Assembly (NCBI RefSeq): GCF_036588685.1
Contig: NC_086378.1
Coordinates: 27,009,578-27,073,577 of the forward strand
Length of the DNA stretch: 64,000 bases
Source: Mytilus trossulus
Lineage: Eukaryota > Mollusca > Bivalvia > Mytilida > Mytilidae
Direction: 5' to 3'
Below, one piece after another: positions 59,201-64,000 of the stretch. The notes beneath the pieces were generated by a model, which ran no database searches, was not told the origin of the DNA, and saw only the letters and a program-made list of their open reading frames with translations. The position numbers and the translations under genes were made by a program. Each line of letters starts with the position of its first letter. The stretch's first letter is position 1.

Positions 59201-61568
59201 TTTTTTGAAAAATTCAAAGTTTTGTTAACAGGAAATTTTTTAAAATAACCAATTAATTGATATTCATGTCAACACCGAATTCGAAGTGCTGACTAATGGG
59301 CTGGTGATACCCTCGGGGACGAAACTTCCACCAGCAGACTTGTTGAAGTATTATCGAATTCACACCCAAATCTTTAATACAGATAGTAACAGAACATGCC
59401 ATGACGTATAAAGCGACTGTTAAGATTGTTTCTAAATGTTGATATTTGTCAGCAAACTGTTATCTGAGCTCATCACAAATAAACATTTATGAGTACTATA
59501 TGATAACAGCGAGTATAAAGGATATGCAATGCATAGTTGTAATAAAAAACACATTTATATAAGTGGATAGCAGTGGAAATAGTTCAGCCATAATTATACA
59601 CTTATTAACTGATTGTGAGGGTAACGCCAAGTTTGTTGTTCAGTGATACTAATTACTGCACTATACTTTGCCTCGACCAATATTTGGTTTCTCAGGTGAC
59701 AACAAACGTGCTTTAACCCGCATAACTTCGCCTTAGGCAATAGTTGGTATCTCAGGGACAACAAACTTGCTATTATCCGCATAACTTTGTCTCGAGCAAT
59801 AGTTGGTATATCAGGGACAACAAACTTGCTATTACCCTCACAACCAGTCAATAGGTGTATACTTGTTTTCTTGTTTATCGGATGAATAAAAGATACACAC
59901 AGAAAATGACTCACTGGACACACGGAGTAGAAAAGGCTGACTTTGTGAAATCTTATCAGAACACCGCCATTTTGTATTGTTCAAGTTATGTGTTACATCA
60001 TTTGCCTTAATGGTAATAGTGAAGTCACCGGAATCGTTACATTGTAGCAGGTACTTCTTAAAAGAATGAGTGCCACTACAAGTTCTTCTTTCTACCTCAA
60101 CCTCTACGATGCCGTCTTTTTCCAATGTAAAACTTGTTGAAGTATTTTCGAATTTACATCCAATGGAATATTTCCTCCCTAAGACAGCGAATTCGCCAAG
60201 TGTTTTCAGTATTGGTTCACCTAAAGAAATAATACGATTAACTTTTTTATTGGTAATTTATTAACAAACATGATATATAGTTAATCATGTCTTATTAGTT
60301 TGTTTTGGCTATGACAGAGCTTTCGGTTAACTGCCAGTACTCTCAGATCTGTAGTTAGTGTCTTTAATGTTTTTGTTATTGTTTTTATCATGCAAGCTTT
60401 GTATCGATCTGTGTTTTTGTTAGATGTCTATCTGTTTTGAATCGCTTTGATTAATAAAGCCCATTCAACTGAGTTTATAGTTTGTTCTGATGTGCACTGT
60501 AACACCACTTACACTGTATACGATTAGGGGAGGGTTTGTGCCACATCCTGTATTTTTCTGTCCCAAGTATGGAGCCTGTAATTCAGCGCTTGCCGTATTC
60601 GCTGTTTATTGCCCATAAATCAAGTCTCAAATGTTCTCGTTTGAATTGTTTTACATTTGTAATTTTGGAGCCTTTGTTAGATACTAAGCAATTTTGATGT
60701 GCTTGTTGCATCAATTCATATAAATTGTTTTTGACACATGCTGCTTTCTTGTTTTTATTGATATAAAGGTAGAAATTCATAATCTCCTCCTGGTGGTCCA
60801 GTGTTGATAATTGTCTCATTAGCAATAACTTTTATAAAGTCCAGTGATGTATATTCCATGCCTATTCGAGATAATATTGAAAGTCATGGAAACCTAGTTT
60901 TGTAAAAAAATATCTGAACCGCATTATAAACAGTATTCTGAATTCTTAATATACTCTTGAAGCTATTGTGTACAATCGTGTGTATGCTTTGCTCATTGTT
61001 GATGGCCGTAAGGTGATTTACAGTTGTTAAAATATCTGTGTCATTGTGGTCTCTTGTGGAGAGTTGTCTCATTGACAATCATACCACACCTTCTTTTTTT
61101 TTATATATAACGTTACACTAAACCATGTTTGTTTTGTGTAAAATGGAATTGATTTTTGGTGTGCAACAGTTTATAAGGGATGATTTAAACACTTCAAAAA
61201 TTGAAAATTAATTAAAAATGCATGATCTTTTTTTGTCTTTTCCTTTAAATACATACTAGTAAATGAACATATGATAAAAAAAAATATGCGCAAATCCTAT
61301 GAAGTTCCTAAATCGTTATTTCGTTAGAACCAAATTTTGTTTCAAAACCAATTCCATAAAAAAAAAATAACGGAGTGTCATAGCAATATATGCACCACGA
61401 TTGGACAGCAAAACCAGTACATGGTTGTTATACTATAAGTTTGAAAATAAGACATCAACTATAACTAAAGCGATGTTAACGGTAATTGTTAATAACGACA
61501 AACTTACCGTAACAAGATGACAAGATGATTAAAAGATGAAGATGACAATAAATCAGATTAAATTCCAT
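29066..61568 (-). CDS. immunoglobulin-superfamily receptor (3 Ig, FN3, TM), ten exons
   Basis: Ten exons join in frame: 61508-61568, 59915-60220, 57539-57841, 56037-56366, 55412-55714, 54468-54584, 50505-50651, 49099-49215, 32247-32314 and 29066-29173. They give 1860 nt and 619 aa. The order is signal peptide (1-20), three Ig-like domains (about 21-122, 123-223, 224-333), FN3 (334-434), one TM helix (about 440-463) and a tail of about 155 residues. All internal junctions are phase 1 except the last, which is phase 0, the usual pattern for shuffled Ig/FN3 modules. Such proteins act at the cell surface in adhesion or recognition; the ligand is unknown. Introns hold a 203-unit minisatellite and two retrotransposons. 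An optional exon at 49563-49653 does not keep the frame. No orthologue was recognised, so no gene name is given. Confidence 0.75.
29201..29233. repeat. poly-A tract
   Basis: About 33 consecutive A, directly upstream (in transcription sense) of the terminal exon of the Ig receptor. On the transcribed strand it is a long poly-U, too far from the acceptor to be its pyrimidine tract. Confidence 0.8.
29628..30099. mobile_element. TIR element with two internal direct repeats
   Basis: The left arm 29628-29691 (TCTATATATACCAATCG, then CTCGGCCATTCTCG, then CCTCGTATGCA) is inverted at 30036-30099 with about 80% identity. Between them a roughly 75-bp block (CCAGTCGAAAAAATATAA, TCGGAAAATTTTCCGGACA) occurs twice, at about 29878 and 29960. 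Length is 472 bp with no transposase. It lies in an intron of the Ig receptor. Confidence 0.75.
30605..30835. repeat. tandem repeat, about seven copies of a ~32-bp unit
   Basis: The unit TTCTTCACAAAATATGAAAT with CGACATT recurs from 30613 to 30830 with substitutions and small indels. Confidence 0.75.
31325..31560 (-). repeat. dispersed repeat family A2 copy, minus orientation
   Basis: ATAGGTCAAAGTACGGTCTT, CAACACGGAGCC, CACACCGAACAGCAAGCTAT and CATCAGATTCCTGACTTAGG match 17735-18002 and 51705-51870. Confidence 0.75.
31690..32056 (+). repeat. dispersed repeat family A copy, near complete
   Basis: It runs from CACTATCCAAGGTTAGGGGG through TGTTTAACCCCGCCACATTG, GTCCCAAGTCAGGAGCCTGT and TTATCGGGGCCTTTTATAGC to GTCTCATTGGCAATCATACC. 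This is the longest clean 3' half of family A in the window. Confidence 0.85.
32247..32314 (-). CDS. Ig receptor exon 9, cytoplasmic tail
   Basis: TTTTACAG acceptor and CTTT/GTGAGT donor. It enters in phase 1 and leaves in phase 0. The product GNGQTNSRASNEQQNGRQ is polar and probably disordered. It lies on the far side of the minisatellite intron. Confidence 0.65.
32755..43019. repeat. 56-bp minisatellite array, main block (183 units)
   Basis: The unit starts CCATACTAGAATGTACTGTT, continues TCTATTGTCTAATTAGTAAG and ends MCTTAACCTTAKATTA, 56 bp in all. CCAT starts at 32761 and at 43009, exactly 183 x 56 bp later, so no net indel accumulated. Variation is almost wholly limited to two alternating positions (AAGCC or AAGAC; CTTAGAT or CTTATAT) and rare markers (CTCGAAT, ACCAGAAT, GTATGCC, GTCTTATT, CTATAAT, AGAATACC). 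It lies in an intron of the Ig receptor. Confidence 0.97.
43021..43206 (+). CDS. 3' end of an upstream retrotransposon ORF, truncated
   Basis: From the insertion junction the first frame is open for 61 codons: PSRDSVNNAKHFKTDDLQSV, then LYDSDELDSSVFVDSK and KSDKKQRHGI, then TAA. Composition looks coding (acidic then basic). The stop overlaps the ATG of the next ORF by 11 nt. It implies the full-length element has three ORFs or a longer first one. Function unknown. Confidence 0.5.
   Translation, partial: PSRDSVNNAKHFKTDDLQSVSDILNQTNSVLYDSDELDSSVFVDSKQDTDKKSDKKQRHGI
43196..43987 (+). CDS. retrotransposon ORF1, coiled coil plus RRM-like domain
   Basis: The chosen start is ATG at 43196 (MASKNTKKNPDP), giving 263 aa. 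Residues about 15-100 are a heptad-rich coiled coil (SIINSIKELKTSQDSMKRMF). Residues about 120-240 resemble the RRM plus C-terminal domain of L1-type ORF1 proteins (ITASGLPFSDDENIVEKVND, RPAIVKISFRNLDEK, VRVDASGRIK-like end). Such proteins trimerise and coat the element RNA. The frame ends at TAG 43985-43987 and is the same frame as ORF2. Confidence 0.8.
   Translation: MASKNTKKNPDPDVSNKLDSIINSIKELKTSQDSMKRMFESKLDKLRTDLMANVDNKVRALRDEISMDINRETNRTDQLLTTVQSIQTRLDSLEQDTSSKNSVPLLSHSLYQTQNPLDNPDITITASGLPFSDDENIVEKVNDLILALGEDVSDNVNVTAAARLPSRFSDRPAIVKISFRNLDEKVKVLRNKMKLKQTDTYKNVYIKSSKSRIERLIEVNARAVLRNIPGGRALRVDASGRIKSRNNQQQVDEPNDILPGVHA
43988..47491 (+). CDS. retrotransposon ORF2, APE endonuclease and reverse transcriptase
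   Basis: Open from directly after the ORF1 TAG to 47491, about 1167 codons. Endonuclease blocks: IGHLNISGW, CISETHL, GGVGIL, LLLGDFNSR and LPDHSVI, at about 44012-44815. Reverse transcriptase blocks at about 45720-46450: NYRGISLLPCISKLY, FVAFIDLKKCFDFIDR, GVKQGDNLSPTLF and the catalytic LLYADDIALL. A C-terminal CKFC...HFVLDC cysteine/histidine cluster follows near 47255. The enzyme nicks target DNA and copies the element RNA there. There is no in-frame ATG until 44915, past the endonuclease, so the start is unresolved; readthrough of the TAG is the likely route. Confidence 0.9.
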   Translation, partial: EETRPIEFIKIGHLNISGWTLRNCELRRNILNSTKCDLICISETHLAGQDELSISGYTWLGHNRTNIHRNAPKASGGVGILIKNWIFKYFKVSEIDKSFDGAFGIKFTNLSSDTKFIIFVCYLPPENSSRGRDAQSFFAHLLTQIYTYSDCDNILLLGDFNSRIGALSETLCLTDNVPKRDILDKSINQHGHEFVEFLNEAKFCVLNGRFALNDNFTSISHKGKAVVDYICVPQDSFNDFRNFKVLTTQDIVDNNNLQGLIGDKSKLPDHSVITCEFKITHCNLVNNTESSNQSNTRSRHRLDRIPLDFMSSDLMRQTLLNLIGQIEHSRETQENVDKIYDDLSNLIIAEMDEKIPKTSSNKSNRRYKHTKPYWNDTLKDLWNDMRMREKDFLACTGNRHRKTAIRQEFIQARDKFDKTLRKTEREYRRLKAVDIETMSTKNPSEFWEKIKKLGPTKDTTIPMEIINENGSPVRTESDVLKKWRLDFQNLYNGSNSDEFNKEHYDQAIIHKQLLEQNMEDPLYSQNDQINNNITIEEITEIVMHSRNRSACGYDQIPNIVLKFPLIIETLHHLFQFIFDTSIIPSIWRKSIICPILKDRNTDSRDPMNYRGISLLPCISKLYSALINRRITNYLEDNDLLADEQNSFRRNRSCEDHIFTLNSAIRNNENLFVAFIDLKKCFDFIDREMMLYKLLRYNINGKVYNSIKNFYQSSESCVRLNGKLTDWFCCETGVKQGDNLSPTLFSIFVNDLVMELNDKNLGIGLKDSNLSILLYADDIALLAKNEKDLQQMLDKLQDWCKRWRVLINTSKSKCVHFRKSRAKPTNFEFSVGRNKLENVNEYKYLGVVFSYNGNFSTHTEALSKGSGRALGKIISSIHQFKEFGVKSYEKLFYACVVPILDNGSGIWGCRKFQALENIQNRAIRYFLGVHRFAPLLAIYGDIGWLPCHYRHYINMARLWNILISFDDQRITKLAFEFDYERCRNNWCFDFKDILIKLDLVSHFERKEIIDMSLLDLRLQDFYLSMWKRDIIKVSKLRTYIKLKTMVEQESYIKLNLSKSQRSCVAQLRCGILPLRIETGRYIGEQREERICKFCTENNIEDESHFVLDCSLYTELRNEHFKDIISDVNFLQMSNDEKLYHILINFPRKTAKYLVDAIRKRRQVVFGQA
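47880..47903 (+). repeat. (TTAC)n tail of the retrotransposon
   Basis: TTACTTACTTACTTACTTAC at the 3' end of the element, in place of poly-A. Its last repeat merges with the target-site duplication. Confidence 0.85.
47909..49012. repeat. 56-bp minisatellite array, second block (about 20 units)
   Basis: Continuation of the main array past the retrotransposon. CCAT starts at 47954 and 48962 are 18 x 56 bp apart, and the last unit breaks off at CTTAACCTCAGAT. It includes a CCATGCTAG variant and a CTCGAAT variant. It ends 87 bp before the donor of Ig receptor exon 8. Confidence 0.95.
49099..49215 (-). CDS. Ig receptor exon 8, cytoplasmic tail
   Basis: TTTACAG acceptor and AACG/GTAGGC donor, phase 1 both sides, 39 codons. 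AIKVPPILAVFRKSRYLPD then CNVISDVHEAIS. The order VPP, VFR+S, LPD repeats that of exon 7, so this may be a diverged duplicate used with it or instead of it. Confidence 0.65.
49350..49425. repeat. (ATTG)n microsatellite with repeat flank
   Basis: TTAATTGATTGATTGATTGA continues to GACTGATTGGTGTTTGCTTA and GCGCCACAGGAGCGC, the usual look of a dispersed repeat tail. It lies between exon 8 and the optional exon. Confidence 0.7.
49563..49653 (-). CDS. candidate optional exon, frame-shifting
   Basis: CTTACAG acceptor and ACGG/GTAAGG donor enclose 91 nt that read VTKTFTTVVKGDEGQGKI then PVNNNYQSRYG from the phase left by exon 7. The exon ends in phase 2. Joining it to exon 49099-49215 gives a stop after about 11 codons, and joining it to 32247-32314 stops at once. 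It could be an alternative C-terminus, a poison exon, or part of a path with one more exon I did not find. Confidence 0.45.
50505..50651 (-). CDS. Ig receptor exon 7, cytoplasmic tail, GC donor
   Basis: Acceptor TTGACAG. The exon reads EVPPYIPPRATLNTDRAVY and later RRSQGLPDSETVDRMTS, ending in a CKRIRR basic patch. The donor is CGAG/GCAAGT, a GC-AG intron. The only nearby GT (CAA/GTATAC) would give the wrong phase for downstream exons. Confidence 0.7.
51040..51240. repeat. imperfect tandem repeat with poly-C tract
   Basis: TGATTATTTGATTAC or TGATTATGTGATTAC recurs about seven times and is followed by a run of about 13 C. GAGGGCCCTCATGGGG at 51020 is answered by CCATGAGGGGCCTCTC at 51238, so the block is bounded by a short inverted repeat. 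Confidence 0.65.
51705..51870 (-). repeat. dispersed repeat family A2 copy, minus orientation
   Basis: ATAGGTCAAGGTACGGTCTT, CAACACGGAGCC, CGGGAAAGCCAACGGTCTAA match 31325-31560. Confidence 0.75.
51967..52070. repeat. left arm of a 104-bp inverted repeat
   Basis: TAGAATGAAATTCAAAAC to GTAACGACCACTG is the reverse complement of 54304-54407 with roughly 88% identity by eye. The arms enclose a TIR element and an RTE-like retrotransposon. Confidence 0.85.
52098..52282. mobile_element. 185-bp MITE-like element
   Basis: The left end AAACTGTGGGGTCATCAAAG is mirrored by the right end, whose complement reads AAACTATGGGGTCACCAAAG. Inner parts (ATAATTCGAAAAAATAAAT and its inverse) extend the pairing to about 60 bp per arm. 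It abuts the 3' end of the RTE-like element. No coding capacity. Confidence 0.75.
52283..54260 (-). mobile_element. RTE-like non-LTR retrotransposon, truncated and decayed
   Basis: A 2-kb fragment on the minus strand, transcribed in the same sense as the host Ig gene, whose intron 6 contains it. The 5' end stops at KPWITNNTWK-like coding, so the endonuclease is missing. The 3' end is a TTAAGG-type tail. A short relative is at 2990-3112. Two frameshifts break the reading frame. Confidence 0.85.
52375..54232 (-). pseudogene. broken reverse transcriptase of the RTE-like element
   Basis: Three pieces read in succession in different frames. 54211-53831 is a linker region (WKMVDERKEIRNKLEGVR, NITKILTGERK). 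53828-53472 is the RT N-terminus (QNGKSAGIDSVTPELIK, WRKGLICKIFKKGD, NNWRGVTLLPVFSKVF). 53475-52375 is the palm and thumb (NEQAGFRPKRGTTEQIF, FIDFEKAFDSVHRENLW, GVKQGCVISGFLF, DLDFADDIALL) ending RRRRWTWIGHTLRR. The FADD catalytic block and the LLYGCETW-like segment point to an RTE-type RT. Frameshifts near 53850 and 53473 prevent a functional product. Confidence 0.85.
54304..54407. repeat. right arm of the 104-bp inverted repeat
   Basis: CAGTTGTCGTTACATACAAA to TTTTGAATTTCATTCTA pairs with 51967-52070. It lies 60 bp from the donor of the transmembrane exon. Confidence 0.85.
54468..54584 (-). CDS. Ig receptor exon 6, transmembrane helix
   Basis: GCTAG acceptor and CCAG/GTAAGC donor, phase 1 both sides, 39 codons. 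SHKLIYIVYFVAPLCLLLIL continues into TAFITAIVFCYKQQ: one hydrophobic span followed by a basic stop-transfer residue. Confidence 0.85.
54590..55400. other. intron 5 of the Ig receptor
   Basis: AT-rich intron. The only recognisable part is a weak copy (TTTTTGGTATCTTTCGCCTC) of the short dispersed repeat near 55085-55110. Confidence 0.45.
55412..55714 (-). CDS. Ig receptor exon 5, FN3 domain
   Basis: TTGTAG acceptor and GATG/GTATAT donor, phase 1 both sides, 101 codons. It shows PPSEPYNVSMRDITSYGFTA, PGYNGGNEQTFCISHW and later YQFILYAENDIGRSL, the usual FN3 A-B, C-C' and F-G strands with the Y.xxxAxNxxG signature. Confidence 0.85.
56037..56366 (-). CDS. Ig receptor exon 4, third Ig-like domain
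   Basis: TTTATAG acceptor and AGAG/GTAAAT donor, phase 1 both sides, 110 codons. It starts APLVGLNNRKVYSAGHG and ends FDFNITSR. It is beta-rich with GPYKITLMNDGG near the end but lacks the canonical Cys pair, so it is a divergent Ig-like fold; the assignment is less secure than for its neighbours. Confidence 0.75.
56832..56987. mobile_element. 156-bp MITE-like hairpin element
   Basis: AATGCTTCTTTTTGTAACTT followed by CATTGGGGTTTGAAAGCG and AAAGCGTTGACCG is inverted at 56939-56987 as CGGTCAACGCTTTTACAACC, CTATGAAGTTACAAAAAGAA and GCATTC. The arms of about 50 bp are nearly perfect. It lies in intron 3 of the Ig receptor. Confidence 0.8.
57539..57841 (-). CDS. Ig receptor exon 3, second Ig-like domain
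   Basis: ATTACAG acceptor and CAAA/GTAAGT donor, phase 1 both sides, 101 codons. The domain reads VVTHICTVIGGFPRPKLSWN and later YNCTCVAGHE. B-strand Cys, the C-strand Trp and F-strand Cys are in place, with an extra Cys after the Trp as in many invertebrate Ig domains. Confidence 0.8.
57997..58296. mobile_element. 300-bp MITE-like element with GGGCCTGGTTTT ends
   Basis: Left end GGGCCTGGTTTTCGAAAGTA; right end complement GGGCCTGGTTTTTGAAAGTA. The interior is built of many TCTTATGACATA/TGTCATAAGA phrases in both orientations. It lies in intron 2 of the Ig receptor. No coding capacity. Confidence 0.8.
58320..58982. repeat. diverged duplicate of 59400-59947, including exon-2 end
   Basis: GTTGATATTTGTCAGCAAAC, TAGTTGTAATAAAAACACAT, AATAGTTGGTATCTCAGGGA and GATGAATAAAAGATACACAC recur in order in both segments. 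The copy ends with TGACTCACTGGACACACGGA and GTAGAAAAGGCTGACTTT, the 3' end and donor of Ig receptor exon 2, and then stops. Each copy also contains about three ~60-bp units with CTCAGGGACAACAAACTTGC. Confidence 0.85.
59030..59185 (+). repeat. dispersed repeat copy (CATCAGTGACGCTC family)
   Basis: GTACGCCAGACGCGCGTTTC, GACTCATCAGTGACGCTCAT and CCAAATACGGCTAAGGTAAT match 1-125. It separates the two copies of the Ig exon-2 duplication. Confidence 0.7.
59915..60220 (-). CDS. Ig receptor exon 2, first Ig-like domain
   Basis: CTTTAG acceptor and A/GTGAGT donor, phase 1 both sides, 102 codons. It starts GEPILKTLGEFAVLGRKYSI. The cysteines in IGCKFEN and KWRCSDK are spaced as B and F strand cysteines, with further Cys in RRTCSG and LLQCND. 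The 3' end of this exon is duplicated at about 58945-58982. Confidence 0.8.
60300..60830 (+). repeat. dispersed repeat family A, longest copy
   Basis: It starts near TTCGGTTAACTGCCAGTACT, with TTTGTATCGATCTG and CTGTCCCAAGTATGGAGCC, and ends in GTGTTGATAATTGTCTCATT. A second 3' fragment lies at 60975-61105 (TTTGCTCATTGTTGATGGCC to GTTGTCTCATTGACAATCAT). Both are in intron 1 of the Ig receptor. Confidence 0.75.
61508..61568 (-). CDS. Ig receptor exon 1, signal peptide
   Basis: ATG followed by EFNLIYCHLHLLIILSSCY, a hydrophobic leader of 20 residues, then G/GTAAGT in phase 1. It joins exon 2 to read SCYGEPILKTLG. Confidence 0.75.
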
Positions 61569-61974
61569 TTGTACATAAATAATATGAGAATAAGGAAACT
61601 ATTGCCATCATTTTATTTAAGTGTTATGAATGTTGATTTCCGCCACACCACGGAAATTTCTCTATATTCTATAGTAATGTACAGGTCTATAAAAGGAGAG
61701 TTTTAGTGCATTGATATTTGAACTTTGTATTTATATAATGAAAATGACAATTACCAATTGTAAACAATAATTACTTTTTTTTTATCCATATAGAAATTTT
61801 TAGTAACTTTAAAAACCATTGTCATAAGCTTATTATGATTATTACATCGAGTAAAACGTGTTGATGTTGTCGAAAATACTTGTGAAATTTGTTTGCCATT
61901 GTTTGTTTATTCTTTAATTTTGTCTTTCTATAATCATTATATGTAATTGCATGGTCTATCTTATTATAAACTTT

Positions 61975-62565
61975 TCTGCCATGGCGTTGTCTTTCATTCT
62001 ATTACATCTCTCTTGTGGTATTGTCCGTCATTCTGTAACATTTTCTGTCATGGCGTTGTCTTTCATTCTATTACATCTCTCTTGTGGAATGGTCCGTCAT
62101 TCTGTAACATTTTCTGTCATGGCATTGTCTTTCATTCTATTACATCTCTCTTGTGGTATTGTCCGTCATTCTGTAAACATTTTCTGCCATGGCGTTGTCT
62201 TTCATTCTATTACATCTCTCTTATGGTATTGTCTGTCATTCTGTAACATTTTCTGTCATGGTATTGGCTTTCATTCTATTACATCTCTCTTCTGGTATTG
62301 TCCGTCATTCTGTAACATTTTCTGCCATGGCTCTGTCTTTCATTCTATTACATCTCTCTTATGGTATTGTCCGTCATTCTGTAACATTTTCTGTCATGGC
62401 ATTGTCTTTCATTCTATCACATCTCTCTTGTGGTATTGTCTGTCATTCTGTAACATTTTCTGCCATGGCGTTGTCTTTCATTCTATTACACCTCTCTTAT
62501 GGTATTGTCTGTCATTCTGTAACATTTTTTGTCATGGTATTGGCTTTCATTCTTTAACATTTTAT
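61975..62565. repeat. 69-bp tandem repeat, eight to nine copies
   Basis: The unit CATGGCGTTGTCTTTCATTC, TATTACATCTCTCTTGTGGT, ATTGTCCGTCATTCTGTAAC, ATTTTCTGT is repeated from 61975, with one 70-bp unit near 62175. More degenerate relatives continue at 62565-62740 and 63365-63740. Because 69 is a multiple of three, an open frame runs through, but it has no start context or conservation and is not counted as a gene. Confidence 0.9.
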
Positions 62566-62849
62566 GACATAATATTGTTTTTCATTCTATTCAATTTTCT
62601 GCGCCCGGTATTGTCTGTCATGGTTCCGTAATATTTTATGACATGACATTTTTTTTTCATTCTATTTAGTTTTCTGCCACGGTATTGTCTGTCATGATTC
62701 TATAACATTTTCTGCTTATGGTCTGTTATTTTGTAACATTAACATGCAATCTTGTCATATATGTTATGATGGTATGATACTAAACCTCTAACGGGAAGGA
62801 TTGTGCTTGATGTTCATATGATGAAATCATAATCTTTCCGTCAGTTTAA

Positions 62850-63345
62850 TTGAAGTCGTGAGCTGGCATGTCAGTTAACTGCTTGTAGTCTTGTTATTTA
62901 TGTAGTATTGTCATTTTGTTTATTTTCTCTGGTTACATCTTCTGACATCAGACTCGGACTTCTTTTGAACTTATTTTTTTAATGCGCATATTGTTATGTG
63001 TTTACTTTTCTACATTGGCTAGAGGTATAGGGGAAGGGTTGAGATCTCACAAACATGTTTAACCCCGCCGTATTTTTGCGCCTGTCCCAAGTCAGGAGCC
63101 TCTGGCCTTTGTTAGTCTTGTATTATTTTAATTTTAGTTTCTTGTGTACAATTTGGAAATAAGTATGGCGTTCATTATCACTGAACTTGTATATATTTGT
63201 TTAGGATCCATCAGAAGGACGCCTCCGGGTGCGGGAATTTCTCGCTACATTGAAGACCTGTTGATGACCTTCTGCTGTTGTTTTTTCTATGGTCGGGTTG
63301 TTTCTCCCTTTGACACATTCCCCATTTCCATTCTCAATTTTAAAG
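62850..63345 (+). repeat. dispersed repeat family B, longest copy
   Basis: From GTCAGTTAACTGCTTGTAGT through TTGAGATCTCACAAACATGT, CCTGTCCCAAGTCAGGAGCC and GACGCCTCCGGGTGCGGGAA to GGTCGGGTTGTTTCTCCCTT. It shares its middle (TGTTTAACCCCGCC, CCTGTCCCAAGTCAGGAGCC) with family A, so the two are related. Confidence 0.8.
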
Positions 63346-63744
63346 ATATTGTTTGCGATTCTGTATTATGTTATGCCATGTTATTGTCTTTCATTTTATT
63401 TAATTTTCTACCACGGTATTGGCTGTCATGATTCTGTTACATTTCTGCTTTGATATAGTTTCCACCACGATTCTGCTAATTTTCTTTCATTCGGTAAAAT
63501 GTATACCATGATATAACCTCTCATAAACAGTTTCTGTCTTGATATCACCTCTCACCTGTTCTATTGTCTGCCATATTATTGTCTTTAATTCTGTTACATC
63601 TTCTGATATGGCATTGTTTGCCCTTTTATATCATTAATCATGATAACATGATATTATCTTTGTAACATATACTGCCAAAGTATTGTCTGTTATTTTGCAA
63701 CATTTTCTGTCATTGTATTGTCTGTTATTTTGTAACATCAGGAG

Positions 63745-63900
63745 CCTGTAATTCAGTGGTAGTCTTTTGTTTATGTGTTACATATTTCCTTTTCGTTCAT
63801 TTTTTTTTACCGTTCACTATTCACTATTCACTTTTCACTATTAAAAATTCATGAATAGTAAACTGTGGTTTTTTTTTGCACTATTCACTATTCACGTTTA
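63745..63900. repeat. family A fragment followed by ACTATTCA short repeat
   Basis: CAGGAGCCTGTAATTCAGTG and ATGTGTTACATATTTCC match family A. Then come ACTATTCACTATTCACTTTT and GAATAGTAAACTG, which pair with a second CACTATTCACTATTCACG as a hairpin. Confidence 0.65.
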
Positions 63901-64000
63901 TTAAATTGAATAACTGTAGTATCTACTTATATATATAAACATTAGAAAACAGATGATGTATGATAACCAATGCCACAGACCTTAACAGCTTCATGTCACA

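Noticed and set aside
61951-62631. 226-residue open frame with a repeated HGVVFHSITS or MALSFILLH-like text
   Set aside because: It is produced by a 69-bp tandem repeat whose length is a multiple of three; frames are open in parallel and the flanks show no gene structure.
1-64000. tRNA or rRNA genes
   Set aside because: No cloverleaf-like set of A and B boxes with paired arms, and no rRNA core sequence, was recognised by eye on either strand; a covariance search would be needed to exclude degenerate copies.

Overview
The window reads as nuclear DNA of a lophotrochozoan, most likely a bivalve mollusc of the mussel type. It is AT-rich, genes are split by long introns, and short dispersed repeats recur on both strands. 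Similar SINE-like and TIR elements are what I recognise from mussel genomes; that attribution is from memory and inference. Nothing bacterial or plasmid-like is visible.

Three host genes can be supported, all on the minus strand. (1) At 5074-6183 there is an uninterrupted GT31 beta-1,3-glycosyltransferase. (2) At 18118-24167 there is a six-exon tetraspan membrane protein of the MS4A/CD20-like type, with a long charged C-terminal tail. It is in frame from start to stop at 351 aa. (3) At 29066-61568 there is a 32.5-kb gene for an immunoglobulin-superfamily receptor: signal peptide, three Ig-like domains, one FN3 domain, one transmembrane segment and a modular cytoplasmic tail. Ten exons join in frame to 619 aa. 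One of its introns has a GC donor, and an eleventh candidate exon would shift the frame.

The introns of gene 3 carry the most striking DNA. A 16.8-kb intron holds a 56-bp minisatellite of about 203 units (32755-49012) with no register shift over 183 consecutive units and with higher-order duplications of 14, 70 and 92 units. The array is split by a young, 5'-truncated non-LTR retrotransposon (43020-47908) with a target-site duplication and a (TTAC)n tail. Its ORF1 and ORF2 lie in one frame separated by a single TAG, and the first ATG of ORF2 lies beyond the endonuclease domain, so stop readthrough is the simplest way to make the enzyme. The open end of a third, upstream ORF is also visible. 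Another intron holds a decayed RTE-like element (52283-54260) set between 104-bp inverted repeats, next to a small TIR element.

The remainder is repeats: old reverse-transcriptase fossils (430-3110), tandem arrays (4123-4745, 8270-8960, 12880-14340, 30600-30835, 61975-62560), two members of a GAC-rich TIR family with a terminal hairpin (10508-11031, 15290-17577), several MITE-like inverted-repeat elements, and many copies of two or three dispersed repeat families. Splice models rest on GT/GC-AG signals, phase agreement and domain continuity read by eye; no search was run.
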